Assembly: GCF_002157685.2 (NCBI RefSeq)
Contig: NZ_AP026738.1
Coordinates: 1,984,001-2,048,000, forward strand
Source: Comamonas thiooxydans
GTDB taxonomy: Bacteria > Pseudomonadota > Gammaproteobacteria > Burkholderiales > Burkholderiaceae_C
Length of the DNA stretch: 64,000 bases
Direction: 5' to 3'
Part shown: piece after piece, positions 8,136 to 15,287 of the stretch
How the letters are laid out: each line of letters begins with the position of its first letter
How positions within the stretch are numbered: position 1 is the first letter of the stretch
Translations under genes and position numbers: made by a program
Notes under the pieces: generated by a model
Told to the model about the DNA's origin: nothing
The model's input: the letters and a program-made list of their open reading frames with translations, nothing else
Database searches by the model: none

Positions 8136-9326
8136 TTAGACCAGAGCGCGTGCTACCGCCCAGTACAGGCCTCGATTGAAGCCCTTGCGCATCATTCCGC
8201 CGATCTTGGTGGGAGGCGTTGGCTTGACATCTACTTTGTAGTCATACCAAAGAGGCATTCCGTCATCGAGTCCCATCTGCGCGATGGCTACAACTCGGCC
8301 GTCGTATGCGTCGCAAGTACGGTCGAAGCGGATTTGCGATGCGATGTTGTTGACGACAACAGGTGACTGGCTGTGGCAAGAGCCACCGGCCTTGCTGACA
8401 GGAAGATCCACGGTGTCGCCGAGCACGTAGACATTCGAGGTGCCTAGCATTTGCATCGTCTCGTGGTCAGTGGGGAGCCAACCTTCGCCATCCTGTGCCT
8501 GGGACATGCCGCTATCGCGTACGGCCTGTACTGCGCGAATGGGGGGAGTGGCCATGAGAATGTCGAATTCTTCTGATTTGCCCTCTTCAGAATGGGCGAT
8601 CTTTGCGTCGGGGTCCACGTGCGACAACGTGAACCCGCGCTGATAGCGTATACCGCGTTGCTCGAACACCGTGGGGAGGATCTCGCAGGTATCCCTCTGA
8701 AGGAACAGGCAGTTGCGCAGCAATTGCGATACCGTGGGGTAGGTATAGATGATCTCCACCTTGTCTCTCACTCCGCGGCGGCGCAACAGATCGTCGAGCA
8801 TCAGAGTCGTCTCGATCGGTGCGATGCCGCACTGGTGGGGGACGTTCGGGGTCTTGGGGAAGGTCACGGTGATGAATATTCGACCCTTCTCGATACGAGT
8901 CAGCTTGTCGGCCAATTTGCGGGCGGGCCCATGCTGGTAGAAATGGTCACCACCCTCGGCCAAACCAGCAATGCGCTCTGGGGAAGGAACGCAGCCCGTG
9001 GATATCACAAGATGGTCGTAGTTAAAGCGTTTTCCGCTTTTGCATTGGACTGATTGAGCCGAAAAATCAAAGCTCTCCACTTCCTCGACTTGAAAGTCGA
9101 TTTCAGGCCTCAGCAGTCCGCGTTGTTTACGTCTCAGTTCGTCCCGGAAGAATGCACTGAAAGCCACATACATAAAGGCTGGCTTGTAATAGTGCCAAGG
9201 AGAATTGGAGAGCATGGTGATGCGCACCTTGCCGCTTAGCAATTCCGGATATAACTTGGTGACCAGATGGTTGGCTGTCATGGTTCCGCCAATGCCGCCG
9301 CCAATGATCAATATGTGATGCGTCAT
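8136..9326 (-). CDS. sulfide:quinone oxidoreductase-like flavoprotein, 396 aa
   Basis: It is a two-Rossmann FAD protein of the NDH-2/SQR family. The N-terminal dinucleotide motif is GGGIGG, ATG occurs as STGCVPSP at about residue 120, and the second FAD motif is VYVLGDTVDLP near 315. Cys residues lie where SQRs have redox cysteines (STGC, HQCGIAP, GGSCHSQ), which suggests transfer of electrons from sulfide or another sulfur compound to quinone; exact substrate not proven. The start at 9326 has AAAGGAG 7 bases upstream; a frame extension of eight residues has none. It lies between a TetR gene and the DUF1641 gene in one operon. Confidence 0.8.
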   Translation of the reverse strand: MTHHILIIGGGIGGTMTANHLVTKLYPELLSGKVRITMLSNSPWHYYKPAFMYVAFSAFFRDELRRKQRGLLRPEIDFQVEEVESFDFSAQSVQCKSGKRFNYDHLVISTGCVPSPERIAGLAEGGDHFYQHGPARKLADKLTRIEKGRIFITVTFPKTPNVPHQCGIAPIETTLMLDDLLRRRGVRDKVEIIYTYPTVSQLLRNCLFLQRDTCEILPTVFEQRGIRYQRGFTLSHVDPDAKIAHSEEGKSEEFDILMATPPIRAVQAVRDSGMSQAQDGEGWLPTDHETMQMLGTSNVYVLGDTVDLPVSKAGGSCHSQSPVVVNNIASQIRFDRTCDAYDGRVVAIAQMGLDDGMPLWYDYKVDVKPTPPTKIGGMMRKGFNRGLYWAVARALV

Positions 9327-9397
9327 CCTGCTACTCCTTTCTACATTCACTCAGAAAATGGCCGGTACCTGATGGATGTCGGTTCGTGAAACCAAAA

Positions 9398-9997
9398 TCA
9401 ATCGGGCCGAAGTGAGCGCCATACTCCTTCCCACAAGGAGTCAAAGAGTTGTTCGAGTGGTGTGTCCACCAACCCGTCAAGGCGCAGGCAGATAATGCGG
9501 ATTGCACTGCCATACATCAAACTGGCGGCAACCATGGGTTCCATTGAGCGAATCTCGCCGTCTTTCATGCCTGAGAACACAAAGCCGCGCATACGGACAA
9601 ATGCGGAAGCGGAACAGATCGCTTGCTCCTCTGGCAGGAACTCGCGATGGCGTGCGTTGACCACAAATCCCATTGCATCAGGCTCGGCTTCAGCCAAGGT
9701 GAACAGCATGCGCAGTACTGTTTCACAGCGTTCGCGGCTGCTTGCGTGCTGCACTTCAATTTCATCCAGCAGCACATTCATGCGGGAGAGCAGGTGTCGA
9801 TAAAGTTCCCTGGCAATGCCTTCTTTATCCGTGAAATGGTTGTAGAAATAGCCGATAGAAACTCCGGCCTCGGTGCATAACTCTTGGATTGAAGTGTTAA
9901 AGAAGCCATTCCTTACAAAAAGCCTCAGAGCCACACTAAGCGTTTGAATATGGCGGGAGCCGGAATTTGGAAAAAATGTCCAAGTTTCTTTTTGCAT
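9398..9997 (-). CDS. TetR-family repressor, 199 aa
   Basis: The N-terminal helix-turn-helix is typical (ALRLFVRNGFFNTSIQEL, then AGVSIGYFYNHFTDKEGIA). The C-terminal ligand domain is variable. It probably represses its own operon, since the SQR-like and DUF1641 genes follow on the same strand after 71 bp. The ATG at 9997 is preferred because a strong inverted repeat begins four bases upstream of it; a longer frame to 10108 would place the operator inside the coding sequence. The ribosome binding site is weak. Confidence 0.85.
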   Translation of the reverse strand: MQKETWTFFPNSGSRHIQTLSVALRLFVRNGFFNTSIQELCTEAGVSIGYFYNHFTDKEGIARELYRHLLSRMNVLLDEIEVQHASSRERCETVLRMLFTLAEAEPDAMGFVVNARHREFLPEEQAICSASAFVRMRGFVFSGMKDGEIRSMEPMVAASLMYGSAIRIICLRLDGLVDTPLEQLFDSLWEGVWRSLRPD

Positions 9998-10000
9998 CGT

Positions 10001-10030
10001 AAAAATAGAATGAATCTTCGTTCTATTTTT
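10001..10030. promoter_or_regulatory. probable operator of the TetR regulator
   Basis: There is a perfect 10-bp inverted repeat, AAAAATAGAA - 10 nt - TTCTATTTTT, directly upstream of the TetR start codon. The position fits autoregulation. From 10031 to 10675 no gene is supported. Confidence 0.7.
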
Positions 10031-10675
10031 CACGTAATGATGATATGGAAAACAGGAGTAAACCCTGTTTACAGGCAATCTAATTTTCCAAATCTTTGGA
10101 GATTGCAATTTGTCCTGGCAGCTCTCTCGCCTTTTGCTTTTACTTTTTCGTATGGAGAGGTTGAAACTCTATGGGGCTCTCTATCTGATGAGTTAACTGT
10201 CTTGCGTCTGGCCATCCGACAGATGAATGCGTTGTCCTTATCTGCTGGTTCGAACACGACGCAGTCGGTTTCGGTTCCAGGCGATCATCTTCTTGATTTC
10301 TGGAATTGCAATAGCCGTCATGAGGGGGCTTTCATCTGCAATCAGCCCTTTACTCCGCCTGTCTTTTGAACTATTCGGCAACGCCGCTCTTGGGCATGCC
10401 TTGTGTCCTTCTGCCTCCAGGGCTTGATACACGAGACGCGCCAGCGGCGCGGCACCGGCCCTGGTGACAAGGCACTTCTGACGCTTGAGCCTCATTTCTG
10501 GGTTCGTATCGCAGCCACCCTGGTCCTGGAAAGAGGAGTTGCCGTGATTCACTAAAGTCGGGCCACTGAAGCTGCAGAAACAACAACCAGTTCAAGGCTG
10601 GCTAGGCATGGCAGGGGCTTCACTTGCTTACACATCGAATACCCGTAAGCGATTGAATAACCTAGACTTATTGCT

Positions 10676-10873
10676 ATGAAAAAGTTACTTGGAGTCTCGG
10701 CATTTGCGCTGTTCTTGTCTGGCTGCTATGCACATCACGGACATGGTTATGGGCACCGTCACCATGATGGGTACTATGGGCATCCGCACGGTCACAAGCA
10801 TCATGGTCATCGGCCAAGTGGTCATGGAGGGGGACATAAGCACCACGGCGGGCGTGGGAACGGTCGGCGCTAG
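10676..10873 (+). CDS. His-rich small lipoprotein, 65 aa
   Basis: A lipoprotein signal peptide ends in LSGC (Cys 17). The mature part is almost entirely His, Gly, Lys and Arg, with 16 His in 48 residues arranged as HH and HGH groups, so it may bind nickel, copper, zinc or cobalt at the cell envelope. Low-complexity His-rich lipoproteins occur in several Burkholderiales. The upstream ribosome binding site is weak, so the gene call rests on the signal peptide, the lipobox and the terminator that follows. Confidence 0.65.
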   Translation: MKKLLGVSAFALFLSGCYAHHGHGYGHRHHDGYYGHPHGHKHHGHRPSGHGGGHKHHGGRGNGRR

Positions 10874-10892
10874 ACCTGAAATGCCAACAAAA

Positions 10893-10917
10893 AAGCCACC
10901 TTCGGGTGGCTTGGTTT
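10893..10917. terminator. bidirectional terminator
   Basis: The hairpin AAGCCACC-ttcg-GGTGGCTT has an A run on the left and T-rich sequence on the right. It serves the His-rich lipoprotein gene and the convergent 49-residue gene. Confidence 0.75.
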
Positions 10918-10930
10918 ATCTGAAGACCGT

Positions 10931-11080
10931 TTAGAAAGCGTCGGCGCTGTACTCGCCTTCGGGCGGGGTCTGGGACAGTATCCGCAGAACCTCTTCGGGA
11001 GAGTGCGGGTCAGGCATTGGCGTCATGATCTCTTGATTCGTCGCTTTGAATTCAGGATAGGCGGCGTACAGGTAGGTCAT
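10931..11080 (-). CDS. small hypothetical protein, 49 aa
   Basis: The ATG at 11080 has AAGGAG 6 bases upstream. The translation is a compact acidic protein that starts MTYLYAAYPEFKATNQEIM and ends EEVLRILSQTPPEGEYSADAF. There is no signal peptide or membrane segment. It ends 14 bp from a bidirectional terminator, which supports it as a real transcript. The tail VLRIL-x-Q...YSA-x-x-F recalls the frame at 361-585. Family unknown. Positions 11081-11767 hold open but overlapping GC-driven frames that I do not support. Confidence 0.65.
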   Translation of the reverse strand: MTYLYAAYPEFKATNQEIMTPMPDPHSPEEVLRILSQTPPEGEYSADAF

Positions 11081-11768
11081 GGCTACTCCTTGAAGGTGGA
11101 TGAAAGCTGATGTGTCCCTTTTTAACGTTTGACTGTGTCAGTTCGTTGACAGGAATGTAAGTTGTGAGGGGTGCTCCCGAATTCTCAAACAGGCATTGCG
11201 CGGTTTTGTTGTCCGGTCGTTAGGCGTGTCTGCGCGGGCAGGAAACGGCCGAGGGTGCAGCGATTCGGATCGCACTGCCAGAGGGGCGTGGAGTTACGGG
11301 AGGGGCATCGGCCCAAGCCGGGCCAGTGGCTCAGGGTATCGCTGCGGCGGAGGGGCCGGCAGCAAGCACGATGGCGCCAAGTGGTTCAGCCATGGTTTTT
11401 CATCCTCTTCGGGCTCGTTGCCTCAACGCCGGGCGGCGGGGATCAGTCGCGGCGATAGCCGGGTTTTGCCGGATGCTTGCCGTCAATCTGGTGCAGGACT
11501 CTGCCAGCCCTGTGTGGCGCGTGATGGTGCAGTCGAGAAGCTCTGCGCCGGTGCTCCAGACGGGAGACAGGCTTGTGACTGCTCAACGGTATTTGGCCGT
11601 GCTGCTGTGGTGGCTGGCGACTTGACTGGCTTGATCGTGGAAAAAAGGCTTGGCTAATAGGAGAGGGCCGCTGGCTAGCTAAAACGCTGCAAGCCCCTGC
11701 TTGTCAGCGCCCCACGATGAAGAGGTGGTACAACGACTCGCTGCACCATGGAAGGAATCATAAACGCA

Positions 11769-11790
11769 ATTGAGAATCGTTTGCAAATAA
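11769..11790. promoter_or_regulatory. possible Fur-box-like site
   Basis: attgagaatcgtttgcaaat resembles Fur boxes of beta-proteobacteria (TGAGAATCATTTGCA type). A second GATTCTCA lies 18 bp on, in inverted orientation. Only an unconvincing frame follows (11827-12111), so the target is unclear. Confidence 0.3.
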
Positions 11791-11826
11791 CCGTGTGATT
11801 CTCAGGACTATAGAAAGAGAGGATCC

Positions 11827-12111
11827 ATGCCTAGAGGCATGAAACTGAATGGCACCAAGAGTTGCCGGACAGATGCGGACGCTGGGTTCAGGGGCGTTGG
11901 AAGAGACAGCGATGTGTCAGTGCCGAGGAACGGTACCGGCCTCTGTGGCAGGAAGGTGAGCCATTGCCTTCTATTCTTGATAAGGAACGCCCCAATAGCG
12001 GCCATTCATCGCAACACTGAGGCGTATGCCCTGGCTGCCAGTGGTGTGACCATCGTTCCAGGCATGATCAACTGGCACCTTCGTTTTGCGTTTGCCGTTG
12101 TGAGCAATTGA
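11827..12111 (+). CDS. doubtful hypothetical protein, 94 aa
   Basis: The ATG has GAGAGG 5 bases upstream and lies just after the Fur-box-like site, which is the only reason to list it. The translation (MPRGMKLNGTKSCRTDADA...) matches no family I know and has no signal peptide. It may be non-coding. Confidence 0.2.
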   Translation: MPRGMKLNGTKSCRTDADAGFRGVGRDSDVSVPRNGTGLCGRKVSHCLLFLIRNAPIAAIHRNTEAYALAASGVTIVPGMINWHLRFAFAVVSN

Positions 12112-12229
12112 TAGCGCGCAAGGGTTTGCATCACATGGATGCCCTGGCAGGTCCCACGGCCGCAGGCCTCACTAGCGCTTAACTTTGACCCAAGCCGCAT
12201 TTCGTGGCTTTGTTCATGAGGAGGACATC

Positions 12230-12412
12230 ATGAATGCTGATCAAGTCAAGGGCACGTTGAAGGATGTGGCAGGTAGGATTCAGGAGAGGCTTGGTGAACA
12301 CATAGACAGTCCTGAGCAAGAAGCCAAGGGGATCGCAAAGCAGGTTGAAGGCACCGCTCAGAAGAAGATGGGTGATCTGAAAGAAGCGATTCAAGAGACG
12401 GCCAAAAAGTAA
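12230..12412 (+). CDS. CsbD family protein, 60 aa
   Basis: It is a short, very charged helical protein (MNADQVKGTLKDVAGRIQE..., then EAKGIAKQVEGTAQKKMGDL) with the CsbD pattern of two related amphipathic repeats. CsbD proteins are abundant general-stress proteins of unknown mechanism. GAGGAGG lies 5-6 bases before the ATG at 12230, so the 75-codon frame that starts at 12185 is not used. A weak hairpin (CAAGCC / GGCTTG) follows at 12432-12449. Confidence 0.9.
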   Translation: MNADQVKGTLKDVAGRIQERLGEHIDSPEQEAKGIAKQVEGTAQKKMGDLKEAIQETAKK

Positions 12413-12594
12413 GCTGCAAGAGCTCTAACGAGCAAGCCCGCCAGGCTTGTCAGCTGACTTTTGTGTGGCTTACTGAAGGATTCATTACTGAATATCTATT
12501 CATGCTGTGAATTTATACATGTGTGCTACAATGCAAACGTCGGGGAAATCATGCAGGCGCCTAGGAATGGTGGTCGGCCCCCGACGCGGAATAT

Positions 12595-12671
<77 letters not shown>

Positions 12672-12674
12672 ATA

Positions 12675-12705
12675 AAGCCCTGGCCGGAAACGGTCAGGGC
12701 TTTTT
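12675..12705 (+). terminator. terminator of tRNA-fMet
   Basis: The hairpin AAAGCCCTGGCCG / CGGTCAGGGCTTT is followed by a T run. A second, related hairpin lies at 12798-12832. Confidence 0.85.
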
Positions 12706-12797
12706 GCCATCTGCCTGTCATATTTCGAGAGCAAGATACGCATCGCTAGGTTCAGGTTGTAGCACTGAAAGATGGCTTAACCCCTGGCGCCAATTCC

Positions 12798-12832
12798 AAA
12801 GCCCTGGCCGTAGCAGCCGGGGCTTTTTCTTT
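12798..12832 (+). terminator. second terminator-like hairpin related to the fMet terminator
   Basis: AAAGCCCTGGCCG ... CGGGGCTTTTT starts with the same 13 bases as the terminator at 12675. It may be left from a lost second tRNA copy. No gene is supported between here and 13171. Confidence 0.5.
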
Positions 12833-13171
12833 TGCCTTCTGCCTGCCGAAAGCTGGTTGCTGCGGCCCTGGTTCTGCCTCGTCGGCTTTTCTTATTTCCT
12901 TGGGCCAGCCAAGGCCACGCCCCGGGTGGCATGTCGCGCGGATGATGCGGGCTGCTTCATCGCTCACGGAGAGCTCTTGCATGTGTTACTTTTGGACGAA
13001 GGCGTGCAAGCTGGAATCAGGGGGCAGCCTTCTTGCCATGAGGGCGCAAAGTATCGATGTTCCGTGCCGGCCTCAAAGGGAAAGGGGGTTAAGGCGGTTC
13101 TTAGCCTGCCGGGCCGCCAATAAATATGATGGCGCGTATAGCCGGAAAGGTCGCGAAGCGTAGACAGACAA

Positions 13172-13201
13172 AAGGGGTTAGATCTTTCGATCTAACCCCT
13201 T
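13172..13201 (-). terminator. terminator of tRNA-Pro
   Basis: The perfect stem AAGGGGTTAGATC / GATCTAACCCCTT is followed by T on the minus strand, just past the tRNA. Confidence 0.85.
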
Positions 13202-13207
13202 GTCATT

Positions 13208-13284
13208 TGGTCGGAGCGGCGGGATTCGAACTCGCGACCCTCTGCTCCCAAAGCAGATGCGCTACCAGGCTGCGCTACGCTCCG
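13208..13284 (-). tRNA. tRNA-Pro (TGG)
   Basis: The minus strand gives a 77-base cloverleaf: acceptor CGGAGCG / CGCTCCG, anticodon loop TTTGGGA with TGG, T-arm GAGTTCGAATC and encoded CCA. Confidence 0.97.
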
Positions 13285-13355
13285 AAGCCTCTATTCTAAC
13301 TACAAAAAATTGCACATCTTTTGAAAGTGGCGAATTTTTGATGATGAGGCGCTAT

Positions 13356-13613
13356 TTATTTTGAACGAGGTGTCGTGGGGGCAGGGCCACGGTTGGCCAG
13401 GTGGCGGAAGGTAATACGGCCCTTGGTCAGATCGTAGGGCGACATTTCCAGCGACACCTTGTCGCCAGCCAGAATGCGGATGTGGTGCTTGCGCATCTTG
13501 CCGCCGGTGTAGGCAATCAGTTGGTGACCGTTGTCCAGCGTGACGCGAAAACGCGAGTCAGGCAGGACTTCCGTCACGGAACCTTGCATTTCAATCAGTT
13601 CTTCCTTGGCCAT
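13356..13613 (-). CDS. infA: translation initiation factor IF-1, 85 aa
   Basis: It is an S1/OB-fold protein that binds the ribosomal A site during initiation. The core ([43 protein letters not shown]) is typical. The length of 85 residues, against 72 in E. coli, comes from a basic C-terminal tail (PAPTTPRSK). It lies alone, away from the ribosomal-protein operon, as is common for the extra infA of beta-proteobacteria. Transcription is probably controlled at the leader hairpin 58 bp upstream. Confidence 0.95.
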   Translation of the reverse strand: MAKEELIEMQGSVTEVLPDSRFRVTLDNGHQLIAYTGGKMRKHHIRILAGDKVSLEMSPYDLTKGRITFRHLANRGPAPTTPRSK

Positions 13614-13670
13614 TTGTTCAATCTCTCAGAAAAGGTCAGTTGCGGCGCTTGCTCGTCATCACCACGGAAA

Positions 13671-13699
13671 AGGCCTGAGCAGTACAACTGCTCAGGCCT
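13671..13699 (-). promoter_or_regulatory. strong leader hairpin upstream of infA
   Basis: The arms AGGCCTGAGCAGT / ACTGCTCAGGCCT (13 bp, perfect, 3-nt loop) are followed on the minus strand by TTTT, 58 bp before the infA start. This is the shape of an intrinsic terminator or attenuator. No minus-strand gene lies upstream that it could simply end. The remaining sequence up to 14024 shows no gene. Confidence 0.6.
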
Positions 13700-14024
13700 C
13701 AGTGTGGCAAGGGCGCTGCGCTGTTTGCGCAGACCGAACAAAAGGCCGATATCCAATCAAGCCATGCTGTGAAACAGCATTCAGCTAAACATTGGAATTG
13801 TAGCGTCTCGCCTTCGCTTATGCCCTCATAAAGGGGTAAAGCGTCGCAGCGATGAGACGGGTGCATGGCTCTTTGTCATGACGCTTGCATCATTGAGATG
13901 TCGTGTCTGGGCGGTGGCCTGGATGGGGTAAAACGCCTGTAGCCCTCAAAGACAGCCGCCGCTGCCGTGGTCTTGGCTAGAATCCTGTTCGACAGCTCTA
14001 TAACTTTGATAGCAAAATTCCATT

Positions 14025-14888
14025 GTGTCTGATCGACTCGCCGTACTTTCCCAATATTTCTTGCCCAAGCAGGCGCTGACCGCGCTGATGGGAAAACTGG
14101 CGCAAGCCGAGGCCGGCGGATTGACGACAGCAGTCATTCGTCGCTTTATCCAGCGCTACAAGGTGAACATGGCCGAGGCATCCAATCCCGACCCTGCTGC
14201 CTACAAGACCTTCAATGCCTTTTTCACACGTGCGCTCAAGGACGGTGTTCGTCCTCTGGCGCAGGCGGACTGGATTTGCCCAGTAGATGGTGCGATCAGT
14301 CAGTTCGGCAGGATCGAAGGCGAGCAGATCTTTCAAGCCAAGGGGCATCAATACAGTGCGACTGCCCTGGTGGGAGGGGATGCGGCTCTGGCCCGTCAGT
14401 TCGATAACGGCAGCTTTGCCACGATCTATCTGAGCCCGCGCGACTATCACCGCATTCATATGCCCTGTGCCGGCAAGTTGCGCAGCATGACCTATGTGCC
14501 AGGGGATCTGTTCTCGGTGAACCCGGTTACCGCACGTGGCGTACCCGGCTTGTTCGCGCGCAACGAGCGCGTGGTCTGCGTGTTCGATACCGACCATGGG
14601 CCATTCGTGCTGGTGCTGGTGGGTGCGACGATCGTGGGCAGCATGGCAACGGTGTGGCACGGCCTGGTCAACCCGCCGCGCCCAGGCCATATCAAGACCT
14701 GGAATTACGAAGGTGCCGAAGCGGTGACGCTGGCTAGAGGCGAGGAGATGGGCCGCTTTCAGCTCGGCTCCACAGTGGTCATGCTGTTTCCTCAAGCTGC
14801 AGGCCTGCAGTTCAATCCGCAGTGGCAGCCGGCGGCGCCGGTGCAACTGGGTCAGGTCATGGGCAATGCCCAGATCAAACTGGGCTGA
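14025..14888 (+). CDS. psd: phosphatidylserine decarboxylase, 287 aa
   Basis: It converts phosphatidylserine to phosphatidylethanolamine at the inner membrane. The proenzyme cleaves itself at the LGST motif ([10 protein letters not shown], about residue 243) to give the pyruvoyl-Ser alpha chain. The conserved [32 protein letters not shown] and WHGLVNPP segments are all present. The length is normal. The start is GTG with no strong Shine-Dalgarno. The gene is monocistronic with a terminator directly after it. Confidence 0.95.
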   Translation: MSDRLAVLSQYFLPKQALTALMGKLAQAEAGGLTTAVIRRFIQRYKVNMAEASNPDPAAYKTFNAFFTRALKDGVRPLAQADWICPVDGAISQFGRIEGEQIFQAKGHQYSATALVGGDAALARQFDNGSFATIYLSPRDYHRIHMPCAGKLRSMTYVPGDLFSVNPVTARGVPGLFARNERVVCVFDTDHGPFVLVLVGATIVGSMATVWHGLVNPPRPGHIKTWNYEGAEAVTLARGEEMGRFQLGSTVVMLFPQAAGLQFNPQWQPAAPVQLGQVMGNAQIKLG

Positions 14889-14905
14889 CAGCCGGGTTCC
14901 ATAGA

Positions 14906-14946
14906 AAAAGCCGCTGATGCCATGAGCTCAGCGGCTTTCTTGTTTT
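14906..14946 (+). terminator. terminator of psd
   Basis: The stem AAGCCGCTGA / TCAGCGGCTT is followed by TCTTGTTTT. Confidence 0.8.
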
Positions 14947-14952
14947 GAGGGA

Positions 14953-15213
14953 TCAAAGAAACCAGGTCAGCGGCTCGGGCCGGCGTTCGGTGGTGAACAC
15001 CGTGGGGGCAAGACTCAGGCGATCGGGCTTGACCGGGTCGTCGTGACCTCGGAGGTAGACCATCAGTTCGCGTCTGCGCAAGATGACATGGCTGACGATT
15101 TCGCGTCGGCCATTCTGAGTGACCTCGGTGCCGGGCCGAAACAACGGCATATGAAACAGGCCACTGCGTGTGGTGGGCGGCGATGCCGCAACTTCATTGG
15201 AGGCGAGCTGCAT
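14953..15213 (-). CDS. hypothetical protein downstream of glnD, 86 aa
   Basis: It is a small basic protein, probably beta-rich (FRPGTEVTQNGRREIVSHVILRRRELMVYLRG), with no signal peptide. It looks like a small domain that could bind nucleic acid or a partner, but I recognise no named family. It starts 74 bp after glnD on the same strand, with GGAAAG before the ATG, so it may share the glnD transcript. Confidence 0.65.
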   Translation of the reverse strand: MQLASNEVAASPPTTRSGLFHMPLFRPGTEVTQNGRREIVSHVILRRRELMVYLRGHDDPVKPDRLSLAPTVFTTERRPEPLTWFL

Positions 15214-15287
15214 GGGCTTTCCGTAGTAGTGGTGAGTGCTTATCGGCAGCGAATCATCAAACTAAAGCCCGAATTACCGGGGCAGGT

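Noticed and set aside
10238..10552. 104-codon minus-strand frame
   Set aside because: Basic composition, no ribosome binding site and no family; too weak to list as a gene.
11171..11657. Three overlapping plus-strand frames of 95-153 codons
   Set aside because: All three frames are open because of GC content; none has a good start, ribosome binding site or recognisable family.
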